This document shows positions 15,601 to 26,722 of a DNA stretch of 64,000 bases, one piece after another. Origin of the DNA: Mycteria americana (Eukaryota; Chordata; Aves; Ciconiiformes; Ciconiidae); contig NC_134367.1 of NCBI RefSeq assembly GCF_035582795.1, positions 5,876,062 through 5,940,061 of the forward strand, given 5' to 3'. Numbering within the stretch: the first letter of the stretch is position 1; every line of letters begins with the position of its first letter. Below the pieces are notes generated by a model. It did no database searches, was not told the origin of the DNA, and saw only the letters and a program-made list of their open reading frames with translations. Both the position numbers and the translations under genes were made by a program.

Positions 15601-17869
15601 ATTACTTCACTGGTACTAGAGGTTTTCACCTGATTTAGTAAGGAAGTTAATCTTCTCTGGTCATTCCATCTGTTTGTTTCTCTGCCTTGCTCTCTGTCCT
15701 GGGAATTTGTCCCTGGCCCATGCTAACTCCTAAACTGCTCCTGGAAATTGCTTAGGAGAGTTTTCGTTTGCCTGGATCCAAGCCAGGCCAGTACCTTGTT
15801 GACGATATAGATGGATTGAGTTCTACTGCCCTGTGCAGGTGTCTGTCACTGTTTCATTTGTTGGTGTAGCCTGGCAGATAGAGAGAGATGGATGGATAAT
15901 TTCAAAATGGCAGCTGGGATCTAACCACCCAGTTTTGGAGGGTAAGAGAAATTCGCAATAGGGCATGACCAGATCACACCAAAAGGCCTCCAATCAGCAA
16001 AAAAAGCCCTGCCACATGCAAAAACCATGTCAAGAGCAGCTAAACAATCAAATAATATCCAGTCAAAAGCAAGCAGAACATTCTCCATTTTGAGCGAGGT
16101 GCCTTAGCCATCAAGTTCTGTTTATCATTTTTTCAGGTTGGTCTTCAATCTTTGTGCCCGTAAAGAAACTTTTCCATAAATAAATCATGTGTAGTTTATT
16201 TTATCTGATGTGGATGTTTTAGTTTAAGTTATTTTAAGTCCATTAGGGGTATATAAAAACTAAATAAAGGAACTTTTTATTGTAATTCATGTTCAGCCGA
16301 CTGAATTGAGCCTGCAGCCAATGTTATCAATGGAGCCTACAGAGAGATTAGCTGACCAAATGTAGCAGGTAGACTGCATTGCCTAAATAAAAGTGTCAAG
16401 CCATTTGAGATGCCCTGATTTATCTTGCCTGGTCTACAGATGCTCTTTCAGAAGGGCTCATTTTCCTATCGTATCTGTCATATCTGCCAGCCCACACAGA
16501 TGTGTCACATGCCCTATGGCACCTCGAATGTTTAGGCAACTGAACCATGTCTGTAGTGGCTGATCAGCTTAATTACTCCCTAGGGTCTACCGTCTATAAC
16601 AGGAGCTTAAACATCTGCTGCACCTGTAGACACATGTGGTGCAGGTCTCTTAATTTGTAGCTCAATCTCATTTTAAGGACTTGAGTCAGTTCATAGATGG
16701 ACTTCCAGCCCATCTTAAATGCTCTGTGATATGGGAGACACCCTCACAGGGCTGGCTGATATGGCACAATTCGGATAGCTGCTCTTTCTAGACCAGCAGC
16801 AGAAGAACCAGTAGGGTACCCTAGGGCTTCTCAAACGGCCCAAGGCACCTACCTATGTGCAGGTAACTGGACTGAGCCTCATGTCTTAATCATAACCTGA
16901 ACTCCACCAAGAAAGCGGGTTGCTTCTTGTCTGTACAACACGTATTTCTGTCTTACACGCTCCACTGAAGAAAACTTCACACAGATGGTAAATCATTAAA
17001 TTCCTCCCATTAAGCAAATATACTTTCCTTCAGCTGTGGGTTACCCAGCAACTGACAATTTGGCAGCGATACACTTATTTTTATGATTAACCTTGTGAAT
17101 CCACAGGCACTTGCTTTCCCAAACAGCTGACCTTTTCCTACAATATTATTTTTGACAAGTGATGGCTCATTACTCTCTGTTAAACTGTCAGTATTTTAAT
17201 GTTTAGTTTTCAAGTTATTATCGAAGGCAGAGGCACCAATATCCTATATTAAGATTTCCTCACACTTTCCACAATAAAGTCTTGCTATGCTGGAACTTTC
17301 AAGCTGAAATTACCTTTGCCACATTTGTTTCACATTGATATTTTTTCAGAAAGTTTCAATAAAAAAATTCAGTCATTTCCAAGACCAATGTTAAGAAATA
17401 TTTTGTGTATGTAAAATAATTAAAAAAAAGACAATCAGTCGTACACTATTGCTGAAAAGCTCTAGCATTTCTGTGCTTTGAAGCAGGAACCTGAAATCGA
17501 ACCACACATGTAACCCTGGGGACAATGTTGTGTCTTTTTGGCTGTTTTCATTATGTTCTCCCAAGCATGACACAGCTCTGAGCCCCTGGAAAAATGAGTT
17601 TATACGTGCTCAGGAGAGACTTAGTTTGACAGCTGTATTGTCCAGTGTGACAAGGAGCTCCTCCTAGCACAGCTCCTTTTCCCACCATCCCTTGGATCAT
17701 TAGGCATATCCACCCTGGGGTCACTGGGGCTAAGCAAGGCCTTCCCTGTAAAGATTTCTCCAAGAAGCTGCAGGTCACCAAAGTGATGGTCAGTGATACA
17801 GAGAACAGAAGGAATTGCTGGAGTCCCTACCATGCAAAGAAAGGTGCGAACAGAGTCGAATGAAGATTT

Positions 17870-18045
17870 CTGAAAAATGAGGATAAGACGGGGAGTGAAA
17901 AGGTTTAGGAGAGGAAGAACAGGGAAAGAGAGCAGAAGGAAAGATGGGAATGTAGGGAATGCAAAAAGAAAACTGGCAGGTAGAAAAAAGGGACAGAAAA
18001 CTGTAAAAGAACAGAAATAAGAGCAGAGGGAAGAGCAGATTCTGC
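17870..18045 (+). repeat. Purine-rich tract (about 175 bp)
   Basis: The plus strand is overwhelmingly A and G for about 175 bases, with only scattered pyrimidines. This creates long open frames on the opposite strand rich in Phe, Leu, Ser and Pro, which are compositional artefacts and not genes. Such tracts can adopt triplex structures, but no function is shown here. Confidence 0.7.
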
Positions 18046-18654
18046 AATGTTTCTTGCAGAACATGGGCAAGAGATGAAGGGAATGTAGCATGTATTTAAG
18101 ACACAGGACCTCCAGGACTCCCTCCCTTCTAGGGAAACAGCTGTGACCAGGACTGCATGACAGAAATATTTGGTATCATTTCTTGTTCCTCTCTCAAACT
18201 GCAACAAAGCCCACAACCCAGAAATTTTGGCTAATTGTTCAGATCAAAACAGGAAACAACATTTAGTTTTTAGTATGTTAGTAGTTCTTCCTGCATACCT
18301 TCAAGAACAGCAACTTCGGTATCAGACTGGTGCCTAAGTGTGGCTTTATAAAAAGCAATCCTTTGATTCAGGAGTTCTCAGATTGGTGTCCCTGCTGGCA
18401 GAGATTCTCTGTCTTTCACATCAGAAAGGCACAAGAGAACTGCAAGGAGAGAGAAAGAGCAAATTCACCATAGAATGGACCATGCTCAATTTACCAGAGA
18501 AAGGGCCATGTATTTCCAGGTTTTCCTAGGTTCTACCTTGGATATATTTGTCTCCTGATTTAGGGAAATGCTGTGTATGGCAATAAATCAAACTCTGTTT
18601 CCAATTACCAAGAGCTGTACTTACATAATAGCACTGCAGTGTTCAATTCAAGCA

Positions 18655-18775
18655 ATGTGAAGAACTTAAAACACTTCACAAACAACAGTGATCTACACAA
18701 ACCTGCACAAAAAATCAGGAGTGGAAATCAAACTTCCTGGCTCCTATGCCCTAACCGTAAGATTGAATTTCTTCC
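18655..18775. repeat. MIR-like ancient SINE remnant (tentative)
   Basis: The stretch contains 'aaaacacttcacaaacaa', then 'ggaaatcaaacttcctggct' and 'cctatgccctaacc'. It resembles the order of blocks in the core and tail of MIR/CORE-SINEs ('aaagcgctttacaaa', 'ggattcaaacccagg', 'ctctaacca'). Divergence is high, and without a profile search this is only a resemblance. Confidence 0.35.
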
Positions 18776-20012
18776 CTAGTCATAGTTTCAATAAGTTCAA
18801 GGTGAACTTAATGACAAGGAGATCAGCTTGGGGCAGAAAGTATTGAAGAGAACAATGTGCTGGGGACTTCGTGTGACTCTCTCAGTCCCCAGCTGCATCC
18901 CTCCGTGGGCGTTTGGTGTTAGAAGGCTACGTCCCTAAGTGTTGCTCAGTTCTTTGTCAATGACTAGCTCTTCACTGATGTGTTTTCTTCTCTTCCCTCT
19001 GGAACAGACTTTAGTGAAGCTGTTTGCAAAAAAAAAAAAAAAAAAAGAAGAGTCATTGGCAGTGTGAAAAAGAGAAAAACAACAACCCAGCAGGTTGTAC
19101 AATAAAAGAAGCCCTTTAGTTACTAAGCCTTGGTTTGTTATTGCAACATTCTGGCTTTTAAAAAGCTCTCAGTGGTTGTAGCTCACAGTCCTAATACAGC
19201 TGATATTGTGTTGACCAACCCTTCTAGAGAGATATTTTCTTTCTTTACATTAGCCGATCAATGAATGATTCCGTTCCCAACTCATCCAGCCTGTTTCTAT
19301 GCTTTTCCAGCTGGATTTGTATTCAGCTACCACTTTTCCTGCTCTAATTGCCAGACCATAACTGCTCTTACATTATTTTCCTGGGAACAATTCTCTGACT
19401 CTCCCTGGTCTAAAAGTAACATTATCTTTTATCCCTGGGGTTTCAGGCTTTTTGCTCAAATAAGATATTTCCAGCTTGATTTTTTGTAACGTGCCAAACC
19501 CCCAAAGGTTTAGCTGAAATTACTAGGAGCAGTGGATGTCTATGGCCAGATAACAATCTGAAAGAGTCGACAGATGACCATATTTGTCTTGAGGTTTTAA
19601 ACAGTACGTTGTAATGCCTAGGAAGGACTTGTATTGCCATCTGCAAGCATTTACAAATGACAGGTTCTGCCGGTATCTGTGTGAGTGATAATGACACACA
19701 GCCACTAACAGAAATGGAATCAGGAGCATGAAATGCGAAGTGGCATGTGCAACTGCTGCAATAATAGTATTTATACAGCAGCAGCACTCAGAGACTGTAA
19801 TCAGGCTGTGCTCCACTAAGCAAGGTACTATGCAAACAGATAGAGAGGCAGAGGGCCACACGTACTCCACCTCATTTTAGTCTGATAGCCAAAACTTGCA
19901 TATTAGGAGTGTAATTTCCATAGGTTTTTCCATAATCAAGACAGACACACTCTAAAAGGTGATGCAGTCTAGCTGATCTCTAGTAGAGTACCTCACCTCT
20001 GCTCTCCCTGTA

Positions 20013-20182
20013 CAGCAATGGTTTTCAACCTTCTTCAGCTTGCAGAAGCCTTACTGCTCCCTCTTGGAGGTAGAGAGCCCCGGCTGGCAAACTGAAGCAT
20101 ACCGATGTAAGATGTTACGAAATTACTGTCACAGGCCCTTCCAACGTACAGCATTAGATACAAGAGGATAAAAAACACTGCT
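20013..20182. mobile_element. hAT-like MITE remnant (about 170 bp)
   Basis: The left end reads CAGCAATGGTTTTCAACCTT and the right end is an imperfect inverted copy (AAAAACACTGCT). This matches the typical hAT/Charlie terminal inverted repeat, 'CAGTGGTTCTCAACCTT'. The interior is too short to encode a transposase, so it would be a non-autonomous element. The expected 8-bp target duplication is not clear, consistent with an old and mutated insertion. Confidence 0.45.
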
Positions 20183-22966
20183 CTAGAAGCAGCCTAGACT
20201 GACTGCACTCTCAAATTACACATTTCAGGTCAATACCTTATGTTAGTTGAGATAAATCTGGGGCACCTTTCTGGCCCCACAGAGATGTCAAAAATCTGCA
20301 CTTCAAATAATTACATTTTACTGGGGATACTTCACTTTCTCATAGTGTCCAATATCTTCCATATTGTTTTTCAAAATTTATTATCTTCCATAAATACAAG
20401 ATACATATTTGGCTGTTAATCAGCGCAGACAAAGTTTCAGTACAAATCAATGTCTGATTTTTATCTTGCAGACAGAAAGCTGTAGGTTGATGGGTTGTTT
20501 TTTCTCAAAGTATGTTTTTCAAAAACATAATATCTCATATGCATTTTCCTGTTTCTGTCACTGCTGTCTAGGAAATCAACGGAATGTTCATTGGCCAAGA
20601 CACACACATGCACTGATAATCATAATCGAAGCTCATAAAGACTTTCGGCTATTAATAATTAGTGGCAACTCCTCCTCCAGTTAACAGTGGATCTGAAGAT
20701 GCCCTCTTTCTCTTAGATTTATCACAGAGTTAGAAGGCAGAGATGCAGGAATCACAGAGATTCCTTACAAGATATTTTCCACAACTCTTTTTTTTCATGC
20801 TGGAATGTGGGTACAAGCACTGTTGCAGGCAGATTTCTATCACTCCACTGCAAGTTGATTTTGCAGAACATAGTTTTGTGCAATGGGCGTGGAAAGGCAG
20901 CTTCATCATTCCCCAGACTCTCTTTCCACAGGTCAGATTTATTCTTTAGCCATTGCCTGATAACTTTATTTGCTGGATGACAGCATCAAGGAGGACTAGG
21001 CTGAGAGTTATAGTTTGTTACTTTAAGAAAAACTGGAAATATTCACTTTCAAGGAAAAAGTCTTGTCATTTATAGCTTTGTAAAGTTTGCGCAGAGTTTT
21101 GCTGGGGTGTTTTTTGTGGGGGAAATATTTTTCAAATAAGATTGTTTAAAAGTTCATGCTTTAAGAAAGAAAGAATGGAAACAGCTATTAATCTCCTTCC
21201 AGTGAGAATATATGAGCAACTAGAACATTCCCAATTAAGTTCTTCTTATCCTCATTTTCTGCATTTCCTCAGAAGCAGACGCAGGTTACAAGAAACACAA
21301 GCTGTCTGAGTTGTGACATCCTTTTCAGCTGTTAACCCCTGCTCTTTTAAAATGCAAATTTGGAAGTAGCTCGGGGGAAAAAAGATTCAGCAAATGGCTG
21401 AGACACAAATCACTACAAGAAATCAACGTATACATCACTGAGAATTCAGACATGACTCACAGCCAAAAAAGAAATCCTATTCACAAAGGATTTCTTGCAG
21501 TTTAGTCTCTTTAAAACAGCTGGGTTCTGTGCATTTTGAAAGTCACCTATGAAATGAGAATAACAAATGTGTGGGATATTACCTTTCCATCAGCTTTGAT
21601 AATTACAACTGAGATTATGTATTTTTCCTCCTTAATTTCTACTTGAAATTCAGATATTATCCGCCCCCCTTTCCACAAGAGATCTTCTGGACCAGCTGAA
21701 CAGGGACAGAATTATTTGTAATCTCCCGTGTATTTTCAGGGTCTTTCATTGCAGAGCCTTTCTCAGCACCTCCATGGAGCAAACTCGTGGCCGCAGAGCC
21801 CTCTTGTGGAGAATCAGCCGGCCCTGGCAGGAGGAGACTGTTGCGTTCCTTTTATTTTTGCATAGAAGGAACAAGAAGAAGGACGTCCTGTGGATTGCTG
21901 TGGCAGGAAAAAGTCCAGGCAAGACATCCTGCTCACCCCAGCATCTGCTTCACCCAGCCTGGAGTATCAACAAGTCTTCTTACCCCGAGAGCTGAAACAC
22001 AGAAGCCAATATTCCTCCCATCTTTGCCTAATTTAATACTCACAGTTAGGAGAGTTTTGACAATGCTCCCGCCAAGAGGTTTTGCCACTTCTGTTTGAAA
22101 ATATAACTATGCCATCTGTGTTTCACAAACTGAACCAATGTTTCTACCTGTAAAGGCAGGAGAAAGATGGGTATTTCAGTTATTCATTCTACCTGTCCTG
22201 GAGTTTCATATTGTCTTCTGTTCAAAGGAGACTGCAACCCTGCATTTAGGAAAGGCCACCTTATTTTAAAAAGAAAGGCTCCTAGAATAAAGGCTACCAG
22301 CATACCTGTATGTACAAGAAGATCACTCTGCCTAGTAAGCACCTGGCTAGCATTCACAGAAGGCAGAAAAGTACAGTAGACAAACTTAGAAGTAAGAAGC
22401 ACACATTTAGCTTTGGATGGTACTGCCTTTTTCTACCCTCTTTTAGCTTTCCAGCTGTTGACATTTCTGTGCATAAAAACAATTTTTTTTGCAAACGATG
22501 ACTGGCTATGTGCCAAAGTTAGCAGGGATTTGATTGAATTTTAACTGGATAAAGAAGGTTACACCTTGTCTTTGCCTTTATTTAATATCCATGCATGTTT
22601 TGATCAGACCTAATCAAACATCGCTGTATGTTAAACATGTTACACTTTAAGACAACCCAAAGCAGTACTGAAGTGACCTACATACACAATGCCTGCCTGT
22701 TGATAAAAAAAATAAATGGGTGCTGCTGCATGTATGTCAGGAAGCAAAGCACTGAAGTTAAGACCTATAATTAGGTCCTTACATGCTTTTTATGGGGGGA
22801 AGGAAGAAGATAGGGAATATGGGAAATTCCTCTTATTGGAATGGCTGAATGTGCCACTTTCTTCTGGAGGAACAATTAATGAGTACAGAGCCTGTAAAAT
22901 AAGAACTGGAAATCCTCTAGCAGTGGAGGACCTGGGATCACAACCTAGGGGTGGTGATAAAATACT

Positions 22967-23415
22967 GTCAGGGTGTCGCGCAGGCTGGCTGCTCGCTCAG
23001 GACCAGGGTGCTGGGAGCAGAGGGGATGCCTGGGCTGGCAGGACAAGGACTTTGCCAGCCAGGGTCTGTCCCTCTGCCCCCAGCAAGGGAAGAGGGCAGG
23101 CCCGGGGGTGGCTGCCTGGATCAAGGAAGAGCTCAGATCACCAGACAAACAGTGATGGGGCAGGTCCAAGGTTAGGTTGGGAACACAAGCCAGCAAGTCA
23201 TGGTCAGGATCAGGCGCCATGAGAGTAGCCGGGGTCAGGCACAGCTCGGCAATAGATGGGGCAAGTCCATGGTGCTGAGGCAGGCCTGAGGCCAGGCCAG
23301 GCAGCCAGCCCACGAACGGGTCGGGGTCAGGGTCCATGTTAGTGGGTCCATGGCCAGGCACAGTCAGCGCTGCGAGGCCGCAGGGCTGTAGCTCAGGCAG
23401 GAGCCAAACACAGAA
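22967..23415. repeat. GC-rich repeated island
   Basis: About 450 bp of sharply higher GC content sits in AT-rich surroundings. The right half repeats variants of 'ggtcagg' and 'gggtccatgg' several times (near 23,203, 23,237, 23,320-23,336 and 23,346), which suggests decayed tandem repetition. Open frames run on both strands (22,716-23,222 plus and 22,945-23,436 minus), a result of high GC and few stops. Neither frame resembles a known protein. It may be a degraded minisatellite or part of an unidentified interspersed repeat. Confidence 0.55.
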
Positions 23416-24589
23416 CTTATTGTTTGCATAATTCAAATCTTAAGACTCTATTCATTATTATTTGAGATCTATTTTTTCAGAAAAAGAAATAATAATTAAT
23501 TAAAATTGTTTTACACACACTTAGTTTCCCCCATTTTCCTGGTGGTGTGCTCACCCTTCCCCTGCTCCTCCTAAGGCAAGTAATTTCATGCTGGGGTTGT
23601 AGGGGGTGTTATGGCAAACTGTCCTTTGCCCAGAAGAAAGCTCCCTGCATATACAAATTTGCATGAGTTAAGCCTGGGAATATTTAACTTTTCTAGAGAT
23701 TTTATACCCATGTTTGCAGAAATTGTAAGCCTTTAACTTTTTAAAGAAAAAACAGGACTGGGAATCTGAACCAGATCAAGATTAAGCCCAATCAGCTTTG
23801 AAAATCAAGTTAGCATAGGCACCTGCATGACGATTTTCTGATCCAGCATAACCATTTCATTTGCGGTTTGCAACCACTCTAGGTGTAGGGAGCCATGTTA
23901 TCACAAAAACCGGGAAAGAAGCAACAAGCTATGGTATATGCCCTCACTATGCCCTCACTAACATTGAGAACAGTTCACTTGGTGTGAAAAAGTGTGTGGT
24001 GCCGATATGGACCTTAGAAGACTGGTCTTATATGATAGGAGACAGTCCAATTACATTTCAGAAAAAAACATAGACCCTTGAAGTACACTGTGTCAGGAAA
24101 AGTAACAAATAGGCATGTTTCCAGTCTATGGACCACAAGGTGGATACTTGCCTTAATGAACTGGGGAATTACCATGTATTAAGGACAGATTCTGTCACTC
24201 ACAGCTTATGGACTGTTAAGTATGGGGGGTGAACATGAATATCAACTACCACAGGAAGAAGAAAACAGCAACATCATAGTCTTCGTAATGAAGGATTTGA
24301 GGATGACAGTTTTGGTGTTATCCTCCTCACAGTCAAAAACTTCTGACTTTAATAGCCAGAGAAACAATGAAAGGGTGAACATAACAGCAAGAACAAGTGA
24401 TAGAAACTAAGGGCATGTTTTACAGTTTTAATTGCATTACTATTATTGAGATTTCTTCTCCACAGAAGTATTCTAAGTGCAATCTTATTATTTCTTTTTT
24501 TCCTAATAATTAGATCTAGACTAATAATGATTCTTGAATTAGACTGTTAAGATATCAATTGTGCTAAAAACAAATTCTTGTCTTGATAT

Positions 24590-24900
24590 ATAGATATAAG
24601 GTGTGCTGCTTCTTTGCCCATAAACAAGACTTTGAGCACACCACCAGCTATTGCAATGATCCATACTATGTGTACATATATACATATATATAATATGCAC
24701 ATATATATATAGATATGTATGTATACCCATTCCATTAGCAGAATCCCACAGTGATCAGGCAGTGAGGAGGAACAGGATCAGGCCATCCACACCATTCATA
24801 TTTGTGCGAGTGCTTTGTGCTTTCTGTCCAAGTTTATCTGTGTGGCTGACCATGTGTGTATATGTATACTTAGATATGTATATATAGATTTGTGTACTGG
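24590..24900. repeat. AT-rich simple repeats (TA/TGTA)
   Basis: Two clusters of imperfect alternating 'atatat', 'gtatgtat' and 'acatat' runs, at about 24,665-24,730 and 24,850-24,890, are separated by ordinary sequence. The two clusters are partly complementary. This is likely a microsatellite region and not a gene. Confidence 0.75.
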
Positions 24901-25318
24901 GTGTATGAATGCGTGAGTGCCTTTTGGGAGTACATGCTCAGCCTTGTTACTGGCTGGATCAGGGAGCATGGAACTGCAGCAGCCTTCCATGCAGTGGACT
25001 ACTGGGTTCAGCAAACCCTAGCACTTTTCTCCCAGGCCTTGCATGAGAGATTCACTGCGTACTTACCTTGTTATAAGGGACTGCGAGTTTTTGGTAGCAC
25101 CTGAGGGCTCATCAGACCGGTTGAGAACAATCTCTTCAGGGCAAATATGACCAATGTTACACTTATTACTGGTTTACTTCTTATTTCAGTTTACCTTCCT
25201 TTGCTGTCATTTCTCTCAACAGCCCCAGAGCATGGGTAGTCGAGCAGTAAACAAGGAACAAAAAATAGCAAAAAAGGAACAAAATTTCCTATCGCTCTGT
25301 AAGATGGCCATCAGCATC

Positions 25319-25696
25319 TGCACTGGCTCTGGCTGGGATGGAGTTAACTTTCCTCACAGCAGCTCGCATGATGCTGTGTTTTACATTTGTAACTAAACAG
25401 TGTTAATAACCCACAAGGTAGTCATACTGTATAGAATGAGCCTGTATCATTTGGATCAAACTCCTTTGGGGAGTTTGGGTCAGCTGTCCCGGCTCTGTCC
25501 CCTCCCAACCTCCTGCCCCCCCCCAGCCTACGCCATGGAGGGGCAAAGTGAGAAACAGTGAACCCCTGATCTTGTGCAAACACTGTTCAGCCAAAATACT
25601 GGTGCATTATCAATGCTGTTTTGGTCACAAATACAAAATGCAGCACCACACTGGCTGCTATGAAGAAAATTAACTCTGGCAGCCAGACCCAGTACA
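25319..25696 (-). mobile_element. LTR-derived element with about 95-bp terminal inverted repeats
   Basis: The element starts TGCACTGG and ends CCAGTACA. Its first 95 bp or so match the reverse complement of its last 95 bp at roughly three-quarters identity. The interior, read on the minus strand, continues like the 5' part of the avian endogenous-retrovirus LTR at 40,693 (the 'gggacagctgacccaaact' block is shared). It thus looks like an LTR 5' segment carrying an inverted extra copy of its own end, either a foldback derivative or two nested LTR pieces. No target duplication is obvious. It is an old fossil with no coding content. Confidence 0.6.
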
Positions 25697-26593
25697 ATAA
25701 TTTACTTTACTTTCTGTGAAACCCTTTGGGCCTAATGATAACAATGACTTTGTTTTTCCCTCAGTTTATAAGCTGAGTTGGCAAGGACCTGGCACAGAGG
25801 GGCAAGTAAGAGTGGGGCAAAGCAGTCTTTAAGCCCTGAGAGGGGCTTAAATTCACCTACCAGGAAATCCCTCCTTCTGTATGTCCTTCAGGAAAGCAGT
25901 ACACTAATATCTGACCTCAGACACTCACCAACACACTCTGAAGTTCACTCCTGAAGCCATCTCTGAGGAATTGTCCATGGTATCTATGGAAACAGCGGTC
26001 TGAGTAAACAGGAGACCTTGCGGCTCCCCATCCTCCCCCAGCAAACATGTCCTCAGACCTGCTCTGCAACAGCCTCTCCCTTCCCCTGCACACCCTCAGA
26101 CCTCCACCTCGCCTCCTGGGAAGCAGGGCCGAAGGAAACACGGGCTTCCATGGCCAGACCACCAAAGCGTCTCTCGTGTTCCTGCGTGACTAAGGAACGC
26201 GCAGGGGCACCGAGAGGTGCGAGCCCTCCACCGCCTGGTTGATGGGCTACCTTATCTTTTTGTTTTGCTTAAAATGGGAATAGATTTTGAAGAGCTTTTG
26301 AAAACCCCTCCCTGCCCACGGCTGAGGTGTTCTGGCCCAGGTAATGGGTGATTAAACTGACTTTTAAACCACTTAAAAGCGACCGCCCTGCTACACCAAC
26401 GACCGACCGCGTCCGCCCACAGTTACCTCAGGGAGGCGGACACCCCACCCCTTCTCAGGCCACGCCCCCTGTCGCTCCCTCCAATCAGGAGGCGGCAGCT
26501 GTGTACACACCCCCATCTCCTCCCTCCTGCCCACTGAGAAAGCGCGCGACGGGCAGCGCTGTCTCGCGTTCCCGTGCGCACGCGCGCCAGGCT

Positions 26594-26605
26594 GGCGCAT
26601 GCGCG
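26594..26605 (+). promoter_or_regulatory. NRF1-like site upstream of the zinc-finger gene
   Basis: GGCGCATGCGCG is a near-perfect GCGCATGCGC palindrome, the core of the nuclear respiratory factor 1 consensus. It lies 75 bp before the start codon, a typical distance for a promoter-proximal site. Confidence 0.6.
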
Positions 26606-26679
26606 ACGCCGCTGCGGCCGTGAGCCTGGGGCTGTCTGACTGCAGCGCGGAGCTAGCCGGGTGCGGGACGGGCCGGGAG

Positions 26680-26722
26680 ATGTCGGTGGGGCAGGGGAAG
26701 TCGGAGCCGGCGGACGATAACG
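26680..26722 (+). CDS. Zinc-finger gene exon 1 (coding part)
   Basis: The ATG at 26,680 (context gggagATGt, G at -3) opens 14 codons (MSVGQGKSEPADDN) and one extra base before the donor gtaggt at 26,723. This start is chosen because it lies in the CpG island and keeps frame with exon 2. It is short and would be missed by an ORF scan. Confidence 0.8.

Larger units (their letters stand above)
1..25318. other. Intergenic region, no supportable gene
   Basis: I see no coding gene or RNA gene in this 25 kb. Open frames are short (at most about 168 codons), do not chain through matched splice sites, and show no recognisable protein family. Composition is AT-rich apart from a GC-rich block near 23 kb. 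The recognisable content is decayed repeats, listed separately. Distal regulatory elements could be present, but conservation data would be needed to see them. Confidence 0.6.

Noticed and set aside
17621-18091. 156-codon open frame on the minus strand, Phe/Leu/Ser-rich
   Set aside because: It is the complement of a purine-rich tract. It has no domain or splice context, and overlapping frames on the same strand are also open.
22716-23436. Open frames of 168 and 163 codons on opposite strands
   Set aside because: Both lie over the GC-rich repeated island, where stop codons are scarce. Neither resembles a protein family.
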